DNA from: Streptomyces griseiscabiei
Lineage (GTDB): Bacteria; Actinomycetota; Actinomycetes; Streptomycetales; Streptomycetaceae
Direction of reading: 5' to 3'
DNA length: 64,000 nt
NCBI RefSeq assembly: GCF_020010925.1
Contig: NZ_JAGJBZ010000002.1
Location: forward strand, 806,001-870,000
Below, piece by piece: positions 45,382 to 55,489 of this stretch. The notes under the pieces are model-generated. The model was not told where the DNA came from. It worked only from the letters and a program-made list of their open reading frames with translations, and did no database searches. Position 1 is the stretch's first letter, and each line of letters starts with the position of its first letter. The position numbers and the translations under genes were made by a program.

Positions 45382-45837
45382 CTAGCAATACTTGTCGCTC
45401 GCGTCCCGAGTGGTCCAGGAACAGGAATCCACCTTCGACCCGTTGGCCTTCGTCAGCTTCGCCGTGTCGCTGGTGTTGTTCCAGACGTACGCCTTGCGGT
45501 TCTGGTACTTCGTCGCGGACGTGTCGGTACCCGACCCCGTGCGGATCTTGATGTACTTCTTCGCCCCGATCTTGACGTTCGGGAACGTGTACTTGTGGTT
45601 GTCCAGGTCCTTCAGCACCCAGCCCTTCAGCGAGATCGCCGACGAGCTCGTGTTCTTGATCTGCACCCACTCCGCGTTGTACTGCGCGTTGGTCCGCGTG
45701 TCCTTGCCGGGGCTGTCGAAGTACACGCGGTAGATGATCACCCCGCCCGCCGCCTCGGCCGGGCTGCTGAGCAGCGTGCCGGTCAGGGCGACGGCTCCGG
45801 CGAGCGCGGGCAGGGCAGCGCGTATGCGCTTGTGCAT
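45382..45837 (-). CDS. Secreted lamin-tail-domain (LTD) protein
   Basis: A 151-residue protein with a signal peptide (MHKRIRAALPALAGAVALTG... cleavage near AEA-A). The rest is a lamin-tail beta fold (EWVQIKNTSSSAISLKGWVLKDL, YTFPNVKIGAKKYIKIRTG, KAYVWNNTSDTAKLTKANGSKVDS). Two cysteines near the end (SCSW and the final C) may pair. LTDs in bacteria occur on secreted proteins with envelope or adhesive roles that are little studied. ATG 45837 follows a GGGGGGA site. A 10-bp inverted repeat 28-56 bases upstream may be an operator. Confidence 0.85.
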   Translation of the reverse strand: MHKRIRAALPALAGAVALTGTLLSSPAEAAGGVIIYRVYFDSPGKDTRTNAQYNAEWVQIKNTSSSAISLKGWVLKDLDNHKYTFPNVKIGAKKYIKIRTGSGTDTSATKYQNRKAYVWNNTSDTAKLTKANGSKVDSCSWTTRDASDKYC

Positions 45838-45864
45838 GGATCCCCCCAGGGTCCTCGTTCACGG

Positions 45865-45893
45865 CCCGTTGATCTGACAATCGGATCAACAGG
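45865..45893. promoter_or_regulatory. Inverted repeat upstream of the LTD gene
   Basis: CCCGTTGATC and GATCAACAGG (9 of 10 complementary) are separated by TGACAATCG. The repeat lies 28 bases upstream of the LTD start and 137 upstream of dxr. A protein-binding site is likely; the regulator is unknown. Confidence 0.4.
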
Positions 45894-46029
45894 TCAGAAG
45901 TCATATCACCCCTTCTTCACGTGTGCTTCACAAACGGAGAAACAGCCCCGTCACTCACAGACGGCACGAAGCGGGTCATCAGGGGGACGCGCGGTCCTGC
46001 CGGACACCGGATGCGGCCACAATGGGGGG

Positions 46030-47331
46030 ATGAGCGACAGTCCAGCCCCTCTCGCCGATCCGCATCTCGTCTTCGACCCCGTCGACGGCGTACGGGACAC
46101 CGTGATCCTCGGATCGACCGGCTCGATCGGCACCCAGGCCATCGACCTCGTCCTGCGCAACCCGGACCGCTTCCGCGTCACCGGGCTCTCCGCCGCCGGA
46201 GGGAAGGTGGAGCTGCTGGCCGAGCAGGCACACCGGCTGCGCGTACGGACCGTCGCCGTCGCCCGCGAGGACGTCGTACCGGCCCTGCGTGAGGCACTGA
46301 CCCGTGCGTACGGTGCGGGGGAGGCCCTCCCCGAGATCCTCGCCGGACCGGATGCCGCCACCGACCTAGCCGCCTCCGACGGTCACACCGTGCTGAACGG
46401 CATCACCGGCTCCATCGGCCTCGCCCCGACCCTTGCCGCCCTGGAGGCGGGCCGTACCCTCGCGCTCGCCAACAAGGAGTCGCTCATCGTCGGCGGCCCG
46501 CTGGTGAAGGCCGTGGCCGAGCCCGGCCAGATCATCCCGGTCGACTCCGAGCACGCCGCCCTCTTCCAGGCCCTCGCCTCCGGCACCCGGGCCGACGTCC
46601 GCAAGCTCGTCGTTACCGCCTCCGGGGGCCCGTTCCGCGGCCGTACGAAGGCGGAACTGGCCGATGTGAAGCCCGCCGACGCCCTCGCGCACCCCACCTG
46701 GGCCATGGGCCCGGTCATCACCGTGAACTCCGCGACCCTGGTGAACAAGGGCCTGGAGGTCATCGAGGCGCACCTCCTCTACGACATTCCCTTCGACCGC
46801 ATTGAGGTCGTCGTGCACCCCCAGTCGTATGTCCACTCGATGGTTGAGTTCACGGACGGATCGACGATGGCCCAGGCGACGCCCCCCGACATGCGCGGGC
46901 CCATCGCCATCGGTCTCGGCTGGCCGCAGCGCGTCCCGGACGCGGCGCCCGCCTTCGACTGGACCAAGGCGTCCACCTGGGAGTTCTTCCCCCTCGACGA
47001 GGACGCGTTCCCCTCGGTCGGGCTCGCCCGGCACGTGGGACAGCTCGCGGGCACCGCCCCGGCGGTGTTCAATGCGGCCAACGAGGAGTGCGTCGACGCG
47101 TTCCTGCACGGCGGTCTCCCGTTCAACGCGATCATGGAGACCGTCACCCGGGTCGTCGAGGAGCACGGCACCCCCGGAACGGGAACTTCCCTGACCGTGG
47201 CGGACGTACTCGAAGCGGAGACCTGGGCGCGAGCCAGGGCCCGTGAGCTGACCACGTCGACCACCCCCACCACCTTGACCACCTCGACCGGCAAACCCAC
47301 CGAGCGGACGACCGCGGAGGCCCGTGCATGA
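46030..47331 (+). CDS. dxr: 1-deoxy-D-xylulose 5-phosphate reductoisomerase
   Basis: A 433-residue enzyme of the MEP isoprenoid pathway, converting DXP to MEP with NADPH. The cofactor loop [17 protein letters not shown] is at the start. [35 protein letters not shown] and the metal-binding and substrate residues in that order confirm the family, as do HPTWAMG and [12 protein letters not shown] threonine-rich C-terminal tail of about 30 residues is extra. ATG 46030 follows a run of six Gs. The stop overlaps the protease ATG by four bases. Its neighbours rseP and ispG reproduce the known streptomycete order. Confidence 0.96.
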   Translation: MSDSPAPLADPHLVFDPVDGVRDTVILGSTGSIGTQAIDLVLRNPDRFRVTGLSAAGGKVELLAEQAHRLRVRTVAVAREDVVPALREALTRAYGAGEALPEILAGPDAATDLAASDGHTVLNGITGSIGLAPTLAALEAGRTLALANKESLIVGGPLVKAVAEPGQIIPVDSEHAALFQALASGTRADVRKLVVTASGGPFRGRTKAELADVKPADALAHPTWAMGPVITVNSATLVNKGLEVIEAHLLYDIPFDRIEVVVHPQSYVHSMVEFTDGSTMAQATPPDMRGPIAIGLGWPQRVPDAAPAFDWTKASTWEFFPLDEDAFPSVGLARHVGQLAGTAPAVFNAANEECVDAFLHGGLPFNAIMETVTRVVEEHGTPGTGTSLTVADVLEAETWARARARELTTSTTPTTLTTSTGKPTERTTAEARA

Positions 47332-48632
47332 CGACCCTGATGTTCATCCTCGGCATAGTGGTCTTCGTGATCGGCCTGGCCTTCTCGATCGCGTGGCACG
47401 AGCTGGGCCACTTCTCCACCGCCAAGCTCTTCGGCGTCCGCGTGCCCCAGTTCATGGTGGGCTTCGGCCCGACGATCTGGTCGAAGAAGAAGGGCGAGAC
47501 CGAGTACGGCGTCAAGGCGATCCCGCTCGGCGGCTACATCCGCATGATCGGCATGATCCCGCCCGGCGAGGACGGCCGGATCGAGTCCCGCTCGACCTCC
47601 CCGTGGCGCGTGATGATCGAGGACGCCCGCGCGGCCTCCTTCGAGGAGCTGCAGCCCGGCGACGAGAAGCGCCTGTTCTACACGCGCAAGCCGTGGAAGC
47701 GCGTCATCGTGATGTTCGCCGGACCCTTCATGAACCTGGTCCTGGCCGTCGTGATCTTCATCGGCGTGATGATGACCTTCGGCGCCCAGACCCAGACGAC
47801 CACGGTCAGCAAGGTCTCGGACTGCGTCATCGAGGCCAGCGAGAACCGCTCCAAGTGCCGGGCCGGTGACGAGGAGGCCCCCGCCAAGGCTGCGGGCCTG
47901 CTGCCCGGCGACAAGATCGTCGCGTTCGACGGCGAGCCCGTCGACGACTGGTCCGCCCTGCAGTCCGACATCCGCTCCAACCCCGGCGAGCAGGTCACCG
48001 TCACCGTCGACCGCGACGGCAAGAAGCTCGACCTCACCGCCACCCTCGTGGAGAACCAGGTCAGCAAGACCGACGGCAACGGCGGCTACGTCCAGGACAA
48101 GTACGTCTCCGCCGGCTGGTTCGGCTTCACCCCCGCCTCCGGCATCGTCCCGCTCTCCTTCGGCGAGTCCGTGGACCGCATGGGCGACATGATGGAGAAC
48201 GGCGTCCAGTCCCTGCTCTCCCTGCCCGCCAAGGTCCCCGCCCTGTGGGACGCCACCTTCGGCGACGGCGAGCGCGAGGCCGACTCACCCATGGGTGTGG
48301 TCGGCGCGGCCCGCGTCGGCGGCGAGATCTTCACCATGGACATCCCCGCCAGCCAGCAGCTCGCCAGCTTCCTCATCCTGCTGGCCGGCTTCAACCTCTC
48401 CCTGTTCCTGTTCAACATGCTCCCGCTCCTCCCGCTCGACGGCGGCCACATCGCGGGCGCCCTCTGGGAGTCCCTGCGCCGCAACGCGGCGAAGCTGCTG
48501 CGCAGGCCCGACCCCGGCCCGTTCGACGTGGCGAAGCTGATGCCCATCGCCTACGTGGTGGCCGGCATCTTCGTCTGCTTCACGCTCCTGGTGCTGATCG
48601 CGGACCTGGTGAACCCGGTGCGCATCTCCTAG
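47328..48632 (+). CDS. Site-2 protease, RseP family (M50 metalloprotease)
   Basis: A 434-residue intramembrane zinc protease. HELGH is at residues 24-28 within the first helix, and the third zinc ligand lies in [13 protein letters not shown] near residue 377. One PDZ domain is central ([29 protein letters not shown]). Such proteases cut membrane-bound anti-sigma factors or signal peptides. In actinobacteria the gene lies between dxr and ispG, as here, with a four-base overlap to dxr. Substrates in this organism are not shown by the sequence. Confidence 0.93.
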   Translation: MTTLMFILGIVVFVIGLAFSIAWHELGHFSTAKLFGVRVPQFMVGFGPTIWSKKKGETEYGVKAIPLGGYIRMIGMIPPGEDGRIESRSTSPWRVMIEDARAASFEELQPGDEKRLFYTRKPWKRVIVMFAGPFMNLVLAVVIFIGVMMTFGAQTQTTTVSKVSDCVIEASENRSKCRAGDEEAPAKAAGLLPGDKIVAFDGEPVDDWSALQSDIRSNPGEQVTVTVDRDGKKLDLTATLVENQVSKTDGNGGYVQDKYVSAGWFGFTPASGIVPLSFGESVDRMGDMMENGVQSLLSLPAKVPALWDATFGDGEREADSPMGVVGAARVGGEIFTMDIPASQQLASFLILLAGFNLSLFLFNMLPLLPLDGGHIAGALWESLRRNAAKLLRRPDPGPFDVAKLMPIAYVVAGIFVCFTLLVLIADLVNPVRIS

Positions 48633-48785
48633 ACACACGGAGTTCACGGCGGCCGGGCACACTCACGCGGTGGGCCCGGCCGGACGGTGATGTGCTCGGG
48701 CCCCTGCCGGTGCCGTAATCTCGAAGCCTGGAGCCCGCCCGTACCGGGACCCGATCCTGATCCACAACTTGGGGTTGCACAGCAG

Positions 48786-49943
<1,158 letters not shown>

Positions 49944-49956
49944 GGCCGTTGCTCTT

Positions 49957-50010
49957 GGAGGGCAGGCCGCAGGCCGTCCTCCGGGGGCGCGGGGAACTGC
50001 GCGACAAGCC
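49957..50010 (+). repeat. Hairpin plus dispersed intergenic element after ispG
   Basis: GGAGGGC at 49957-49963 pairs with GTCCTCC at 49976-49982, followed by the conserved tail with one change (GACAAGCC for GACCAGCC). Confidence 0.65.
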
Positions 50011-50126
50011 ACGACGCACCCGCACCCGCCAACGCACAGGAGCCCCCGAGTTCTGAGGCGCCCTCGCACAGCCCGGCAGGGTATCGTGCGGAGACCAGCG
50101 CAGACCCCAGGGTGAGGCCCCCGCAC

Positions 50127-50981
50127 GTGTTGACCCAGACCACCACCAGGGTCCTCGAACCGAGTGACCTGGACGCCGCACTCGCCGTCCTGGACCGAGA
50201 CCCCGTCGCGAACGCCTTCGTGACCTCCCGCGTCCAGGTCGCCGGGCTGGACCCGTGGCGGCTGGGCGGCGAGATGTGGGGCTGGTACGAGGACGGCGCC
50301 CTCACCTCCCTCTGCTACGCCGGCGCCAACCTCGTCCCCATCTGCGCCACCCCCCGCGCCGTACGCGCCTTCGCCGACCGCGCCCGCCGGGCCGGCCGCC
50401 GCTGCTCCTCGGTCGTCGGCCCCGCCGAACCCACCGCCCAGCTCTGGCGCCTCCTCGAACCCAGCTGGGGCCCGGCCCGCGAGGTCCGCTCCCACCAGCC
50501 CCTCATGGTCACCGACCGGCTCCCCGACCCCGCCGAGGTCACCCCCGACCCGTACGTCCGCCGGATCCGCAAGGACGAGATGGACACGATCATGCCGGCG
50601 TGCGTCGCGATGTTCACCGAGGAGGTCGGCGTCTCCCCGCTGGCCGGCGACGGCGGCCTCCTCTACCAGGCCCGGGTCGCCGAACTCGTCGGCTCCGGCC
50701 GCTCCTTCGCCCGCCTCGACGCCGACGGCCGCGTCGTCTTCAAGGCCGAGATCGGCGCCGCGACCTCCCGCGCCTGCCAGATCCAGGGCGTCTGGGTCGA
50801 CCCCGCCTACCGCGGCCAGGGCCACGCCGCCCCCGGCATGGCAGCGGTCCTGCGCTACGCACTGGCCGACGTCGCCCCCCTGGTCAGCCTCTACGTCAAC
50901 GACTACAACACGGCGGCGAGGCGCACGTACCAGAGGGTGGGCTTCCAAGAGGTGGGCGCGTTCATGAGCGTCCTGTTCTGA
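50127..50981 (+). CDS. GNAT-family acetyltransferase, two-domain type
   Basis: A 284-residue protein. The C-terminal GNAT domain shows the acetyl-CoA site IQGVWVDPAYRGQGHAAPGM and the SLYVNDYNTAARRTYQRVGF motif. The N-terminal half (LTQTTTRVLEPSDLDAALAVLDRDPVANAFV) resembles a second, degenerate GNAT-like domain. GTG 50127 is chosen because GGTGAGG lies 9 bases upstream; GTG 50112 coincides with that site. The acceptor is unknown. Its place after ispG is conserved in streptomycetes to my knowledge. Confidence 0.82.
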   Translation: MLTQTTTRVLEPSDLDAALAVLDRDPVANAFVTSRVQVAGLDPWRLGGEMWGWYEDGALTSLCYAGANLVPICATPRAVRAFADRARRAGRRCSSVVGPAEPTAQLWRLLEPSWGPAREVRSHQPLMVTDRLPDPAEVTPDPYVRRIRKDEMDTIMPACVAMFTEEVGVSPLAGDGGLLYQARVAELVGSGRSFARLDADGRVVFKAEIGAATSRACQIQGVWVDPAYRGQGHAAPGMAAVLRYALADVAPLVSLYVNDYNTAARRTYQRVGFQEVGAFMSVLF

Positions 50982-51037
50982 GCTTCGGCCGCAGAGGGCT
51001 CCACTTCTGCACGCCGGGCAAGGTGCGCGCCTCGAAA

Positions 51038-51064
51038 GGGGCGCGGGGAACTGCGCGACCAGCC
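51038..51064 (+). repeat. Dispersed intergenic element between two GNAT genes
   Basis: A copy of the conserved tail with core GCGCGGGGAACTGCGCGACC, without an obvious adjacent stem. Confidence 0.7.
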
Positions 51065-51117
51065 ACATCCGGCCCGCACCCCGCCGACATCCCGAACCCC
51101 CCTGTAGCATCCGCAAC

Positions 51118-51648
51118 ATGGACCTCGTCATCGGCCCCTTGGACCTCTCCGCCCACGTGGACGAGGCCTTGGCAGTCCAAGCCGTAGCCTTCGGCCTGGG
51201 CCCCGACGAGGTGGCGGTCCGCCGCCAGATCGTCCTCCGCCACATGACGTACCCGGGGGCCCGCGCACTGGGGGCCACGGCCGGAGGCCGTCTCGTCGGT
51301 TTCGTCTACGGCATGCCCAACAACCGCGCCCACTGGTGGTCCACCGTCGTCGAGCCCTACCTCCGCGCCCTCGGCCACGACCACTGGCTGGACGACTCCT
51401 TCGTCATCACCGAACTGCACGTCCACCCGGGCCACCAGAACCACGGCGTCGGCCGCGCCCTCATCACCACCATCACCGACAGCGCGACCGAACCCCGCTC
51501 GATCCTCTCCGCGATCGACATCGACAGCCCGGCCCGCGGCCTCTACCACTCCCTCGGCTACACCGACCTGGCCCGCCGCGTCGTCTTCCCCAGCGCCCCC
51601 AAGCCGTACGCGGTCATGGGCGCCCCCCTGCCCCTGCGCCGCAGATAG
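51118..51648 (+). CDS. GNAT-family acetyltransferase
   Basis: A 176-residue single-domain GNAT protein. The acetyl-CoA binding segment is ITELHVHPGHQNHGVGRALI and the domain ends YHSLGYTDLARRVVF. There is no ribosome-binding site; TAGCAT lies 7 bases before the ATG, fitting a leaderless message. The acceptor is unknown. It is separated from proS by 102 bases. Confidence 0.82.
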   Translation: MDLVIGPLDLSAHVDEALAVQAVAFGLGPDEVAVRRQIVLRHMTYPGARALGATAGGRLVGFVYGMPNNRAHWWSTVVEPYLRALGHDHWLDDSFVITELHVHPGHQNHGVGRALITTITDSATEPRSILSAIDIDSPARGLYHSLGYTDLARRVVFPSAPKPYAVMGAPLPLRRR

Positions 51649-51710
51649 CCGACCCGTCGCCTCTCCACCGCCACCACCGGATTTCCACGGGCCCCCGCCC
51701 CCCGGCTAAC

Positions 51711-51739
51711 CTCCTGCCATCACCCGATCCCGGCAGGAG
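51711..51739 (+). promoter_or_regulatory. Leader hairpin enclosing the proS ribosome-binding site
   Basis: CTCCTGCC at 51711-51718 pairs perfectly with GGCAGGAG at 51732-51739, which contains the AGGAG ribosome-binding site of proS. A 13-base loop separates them. Confidence 0.5.
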
Positions 51740-51750
51740 TACGAGAAGCC

Positions 51751-53457
51751 ATGGCGAACGCACCGGTCCAGCGCATGTCCCAGTTGATGGCGAAGACGCT
51801 GCGCGACGACCCCGCGGACGCCGAGGTGCTCAGCCACAAGCTCCTCGTCCGCGCCGGTTACGTCCGCCGCACCGCCGCCGGAGTCTGGACCTGGCTGCCG
51901 CTCGGCAAGAAGGTCCTCTCCAACGTGGAGCGCATCGTCCGCGAGGAGATGGACGCGATCGGCGCCCAGGAGGTGCTGCTCCCCGCGCTGCTGCCGAAGG
52001 AGCCGTACGAGGCGACGGGCCGCTGGGACGAGTACGGCCCGGAGCTGTTCCGCCTCAAGGACCGCAAGGGCGGCGACTACCTCCTCGGTCCCACCCACGA
52101 GGAGATCTTCACGCTGATCGTGAAGGACCAGGCGTCCTCCTACAAGGACCTGCCGGTGATCCTCTACCAGATCCAGACGAAGTTCCGTGACGAGGCCCGC
52201 CCCCGCGCCGGCATCCTGCGCGGCCGTGAGTTCCTGATGAAGGACTCGTACTCCTTCGACACCGAGGACGAGGGCCTCGCGCAGTCCTACGCCCTGCACC
52301 GCCAGGCCTACCAGAAGGTGTTCGAGCGCCTGGGCCTCGACTACCGCATCTGCGCCGCCACGGCGGGCGCGATGGGCGGCTCCAAGTCCGAGGAGTTCCT
52401 CGCCCCGGCCGGTGCCGGCGAGGACACCTTCGCGGACTGCCCGGCCTGCGACTTCGCGGCCAACACCGAGGCGATCACCTTCGCGTCGAAGCCGGTGGAC
52501 GCGGGCGACGTGGCCGCCCTCGAAGAGATCCCGACCCCGGACACCCCCACCATCGAGACCCTCGCCGCGTACCTCGGCGTCCAGCCCTCCGACACCCTGA
52601 AGAACCTCCTGGTGAAGGTCGACGGCGAGATCGTCGCCGTCGGCGTCCCCGGTGACCGCGAGGTCGACATGGGCAAGGTCGAGGCACACTTCGCCCCGGC
52701 CGTCGTCGAGATGGTCACCGAGACGGACTTCGCCGGCCGCCCCGACCTGGTCCGCGGCTACGTCGGCCCGCAGGGCCTCGGCGAGAAGGTCACCTACATC
52801 GCCGACCCGCGCGTCGCCCCGGGCACCGCCTGGATCACCGGCGCCAACAAGCCGGGCACCCACGCGAAGAACGTCGTCGCGGGCCGTGACTTCGAGGTCG
52901 CCGAGTACGTCGACGTCGTCGTGGTCCAGGAGGGCGACCCCTGCCCCAACTGCGGCACCGGCCTCAAGCTGGACCGCGCCATCGAGATCGGCCACATCTT
53001 CCAGCTCGGCCGCAAGTACGCCGACGCCCTCAAGCTCGACGTCCTCGGCCGGCACGGCAAGCCGGTTCGCGTCACCATGGGCTCCTACGGCATCGGCGTC
53101 TCCCGCGCGGTCGCCGCCCTCGCCGAGCAGTCCGCCGACGACAAGGGCCTGTGCTGGCCCGCCGAGGTCGCCCCCGCCGACGTCCACGTGGTCGCCGCGG
53201 GCAAGGCCCTCCAGACCGAACTGGCCCTCGACGTCTCCGAGAAGCTGCGGGCCGCCGGCCTCCGCGTCCTCGTCGACGACCGGGCCGGTGTCTCCCCGGG
53301 CGTGAAGTTCACCGACTCCGAGCTGATCGGCGTCCCGAAGATCCTGGTCGCCGGCCGCCGCTCCGCCGAGGGCGTCCTGGAGCTGAAGGACCGCCGCTCC
53401 GGCGAGCGCGAGGAGCTGACGGTCGACGAGGCGATCGCCCGCCTCACCACCGCTTAG
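51751..53457 (+). CDS. proS: Prolyl-tRNA synthetase
   Basis: A 568-residue class II aminoacyl-tRNA synthetase of the bacterial type. Class II motif regions ([60 protein letters not shown]) are clear. An editing (INS/YbaK-like) domain lies between them (about residues 230-390). The C-terminal anticodon-binding domain ends the protein. Four-cysteine-type zinc-ribbon-like pieces, CPACDF and CPNCGTG, flank the editing domain. The ATG follows AGGAG by 11 bases in a leader hairpin. Confidence 0.96.
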   Translation: MANAPVQRMSQLMAKTLRDDPADAEVLSHKLLVRAGYVRRTAAGVWTWLPLGKKVLSNVERIVREEMDAIGAQEVLLPALLPKEPYEATGRWDEYGPELFRLKDRKGGDYLLGPTHEEIFTLIVKDQASSYKDLPVILYQIQTKFRDEARPRAGILRGREFLMKDSYSFDTEDEGLAQSYALHRQAYQKVFERLGLDYRICAATAGAMGGSKSEEFLAPAGAGEDTFADCPACDFAANTEAITFASKPVDAGDVAALEEIPTPDTPTIETLAAYLGVQPSDTLKNLLVKVDGEIVAVGVPGDREVDMGKVEAHFAPAVVEMVTETDFAGRPDLVRGYVGPQGLGEKVTYIADPRVAPGTAWITGANKPGTHAKNVVAGRDFEVAEYVDVVVVQEGDPCPNCGTGLKLDRAIEIGHIFQLGRKYADALKLDVLGRHGKPVRVTMGSYGIGVSRAVAALAEQSADDKGLCWPAEVAPADVHVVAAGKALQTELALDVSEKLRAAGLRVLVDDRAGVSPGVKFTDSELIGVPKILVAGRRSAEGVLELKDRRSGEREELTVDEAIARLTTA

Positions 53458-53583
53458 TCTCACCACCGCCTAAAGGAAACCCTCAGAAACTTCTCCCGGG
53501 GCGTATAGCCGCCTCACAGGTTTCTCTCAGACCGTTCCCCGACCGTAGGGCGTGACAGAACGTCACTACGGAGGGGAACGGTC

Positions 53584-53937
53584 ATGACGACCAGGGAACG
53601 AGGGGCCGTCGCGGGCATCCGCAGAGGCGCCCGGCGCACGGCGGCCACCGCGGCGGCGGTGACGCTCGCGGCCGCCGCCGGGATGTTCGCGCTGATCGGC
53701 ACGATGCAGGCGGACGCGGACACCACCGCGAGCGGCAGCGGCACGAGCTCGACGTCGTCGACCACGACCACCGACACCAGTACCGACACCAGCAGTGACA
53801 CGGGCACCGACACCGGCACCAGCACCGGTGGCGGTACCGACACGTCCACCGATTCCTCCTCGGACCTCCGGTCCTCCTCCGACGGCATGACGTCCTCCAC
53901 GGACGACTCCGCCGACTCGACCTCGGGGGCGTCGTGA
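53584..53937 (+). CDS. Small membrane-anchored Ser/Thr-rich protein ending in SGAS (candidate flavin carrier)
   Basis: A 117-residue protein. A basic N-terminus and a hydrophobic stretch (about residues 19-41) form a signal anchor. Residues 46-117 are almost only Ser, Thr, Gly and Asp and should lie outside the membrane. The last seven residues, DSTSGAS (111-117), match the motif recognised by ApbE flavin transferases ([ST]GA[ST] preceded by an Asp). No FMN-binding domain is present. The stop overlaps the start of the ApbE gene, so the two are translationally coupled. ATG 53584 has GAGGGGAACGG upstream, after a small hairpin. That this is a minimal flavinylated carrier is inference from motif and neighbour. 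Confidence 0.72.
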   Translation: MTTRERGAVAGIRRGARRTAATAAAVTLAAAAGMFALIGTMQADADTTASGSGTSSTSSTTTTDTSTDTSSDTGTDTGTSTGGGTDTSTDSSSDLRSSSDGMTSSTDDSADSTSGAS

Positions 53938-54911
53938 TGACCGCGCCGACGACGACCCCCCGCTCCACGGCCGCCGCCGACTGGCGGGCCCTCGGCACGA
54001 GCGTCCGTCTGGTCACCACGGACCCGGCCCTGCTCGACTCCTGCAATCTGCTCCTGGCCCGGCACCTGGCCGAGGTCGACGCCGCGTGCAGCCGCTTCCG
54101 CGCGGACTCGGAGCTGACGGCGCTGAACACGGCCGAAGGCCGGCCCACGAAGGTCAGCCCGCTGCTGGCCGAGGCCCTGGCGGTGGCCCTGCGCGCCGCC
54201 CGCGCCACGGACGGCGCGGTGGACCCCACGGTCGGCTCGGCGATGGAAGCCCTCGGCTACGACCGGGACTTCACCCTGGTCCAGGAGGACGACCGCCCCG
54301 TACGCCTGGCGGTGCGCCGCGTGCCGGGCTGGAGCCTGGTCGGCCTGGACCGCGCCACGAACACGGTCACCCTCCCGCCCGGCGTCAGCCTGGACCTGGG
54401 CGCCACCGCCAAGGCGTGGGCGGCCGACAGAGCGGCCCGGACACTGGCCCGGACCGCCGACTGCGGCATCCTCGTCAGCCTCGGCGGCGACACGGCCGTC
54501 GCGGGCGAACCCCCGGCCGGCGGCTGGCGCGTCCGCGTCCAGGACGAGACGGCCCCGGTCGACCGGCTCCCCGAGCACGGCTCCTACGCCACGGTCGGCA
54601 TCCGCGGCGGCGGCCTCGCCACCTCCGGCACCACCGCCCGCCGCTGGCGCCGCGGTGACCACGACCTCCACCACATCGTCGACCCCCGTACGGGCCTGCC
54701 CGCCACCACCCCCTGGCGCACCGTCTCGGTGGCCGCCGCCACCTGCGCCGACGCCAACGCCGCCACCACGGCCGCCCTGGTCAAGGGGCACACGGCCCCC
54801 CGCTGGCTGTCCCGCCTGGGACTCCCGGCCCGGCTGGTCAGCCACGACGGCACGGTCGTCACGACCCCGGGCTGGCCCTCCGCCACCCCGAAGGCCGAGA
54901 CCGCCCCATGA
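53937..54911 (+). CDS. FAD:protein FMN transferase (ApbE family)
   Basis: A 324-residue ApbE-type enzyme that attaches FMN to a Thr or Ser of an extracytoplasmic protein using FAD and magnesium. Motifs in order: SRFRADSELTALN, VSLDLGATAKAWAADRA, VSLGGDTAVAG, GLATSGTTARRWRRGDHDLHHIVDPRTG and CADANAATTAALVKG. I see no signal peptide, so its location is uncertain; many ApbE proteins are exported, but some act inside. The start may be ATG 53937 or GTG 53934, both overlapping the preceding stop. The stop overlaps the cytochrome gene start by four bases. Confidence 0.9.
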   Translation: MTAPTTTPRSTAAADWRALGTSVRLVTTDPALLDSCNLLLARHLAEVDAACSRFRADSELTALNTAEGRPTKVSPLLAEALAVALRAARATDGAVDPTVGSAMEALGYDRDFTLVQEDDRPVRLAVRRVPGWSLVGLDRATNTVTLPPGVSLDLGATAKAWAADRAARTLARTADCGILVSLGGDTAVAGEPPAGGWRVRVQDETAPVDRLPEHGSYATVGIRGGGLATSGTTARRWRRGDHDLHHIVDPRTGLPATTPWRTVSVAAATCADANAATTAALVKGHTAPRWLSRLGLPARLVSHDGTVVTTPGWPSATPKAETAP

Positions 54912-55489
54912 GCGACGAGATCCTCTGGTACGCCAACAGAGCCACCGGCGCCGTCTGTCTGGTCCTCTTCACCGTCGTCGTCCTCCTCGGCATCGCCGTA
55001 CGGCTGCGCGCCCGCGTCCCCGGCCTGCCCCGGTTCGGCACGGTCTCCCTCCACCGCGCCCTCTCCCTCTCCGCCACCGCTTTCCTGGTCCTGCACATCG
55101 CGACGGCCGTGGTCGACGACTACGTGAACATCACCGCGCTGGACGTGCTCGTCCCCTTCGTCTCCGACTACCAGCCCCTCTGGCTCGGCCTCGGCACGGT
55201 CGCCCTCGACCTGCTGCTGGCCGTCCTGATCACCAGCCTCCTCCGCGCCCGCGTCGGCCGTCGTGCCTGGCGGACCGTGCACCTGCTGGCGTACGCGTCC
55301 TGGCCGTTCGCCCTGGTCCACGGCGTCGGCATCGGCACGGACAACGGCACCGCCTGGATGCTCTGGCTCACCGTCGCCTGTGCCGCCGCGGTGCTCGCCG
55401 CCTTCGCCGCGCGCACCGCCCACGCCGTACGGGACGCCCGCCGCACCCCCGCCACCCTGCTCCGCACGGCCGAAGGAGCCCGCCCATGA
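54908..55489 (+). CDS. Ferric-reductase-like transmembrane (cytochrome b-type) protein
   Basis: A 193-residue membrane protein with about six helices. Four histidines, H49 and H63 on one helix region and H125 and H138 on another, have the spacing expected for two stacked b hemes. No FAD or NAD domain is attached. The gene overlaps apbE and the NuoF-like gene by four bases each (ATGA). It could move electrons across the membrane between the cytoplasmic NuoF-like and ferredoxin proteins and an external flavin carrier. That direction is inference. Confidence 0.85.
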   Translation: MSDEILWYANRATGAVCLVLFTVVVLLGIAVRLRARVPGLPRFGTVSLHRALSLSATAFLVLHIATAVVDDYVNITALDVLVPFVSDYQPLWLGLGTVALDLLLAVLITSLLRARVGRRAWRTVHLLAYASWPFALVHGVGIGTDNGTAWMLWLTVACAAAVLAAFAARTAHAVRDARRTPATLLRTAEGARP

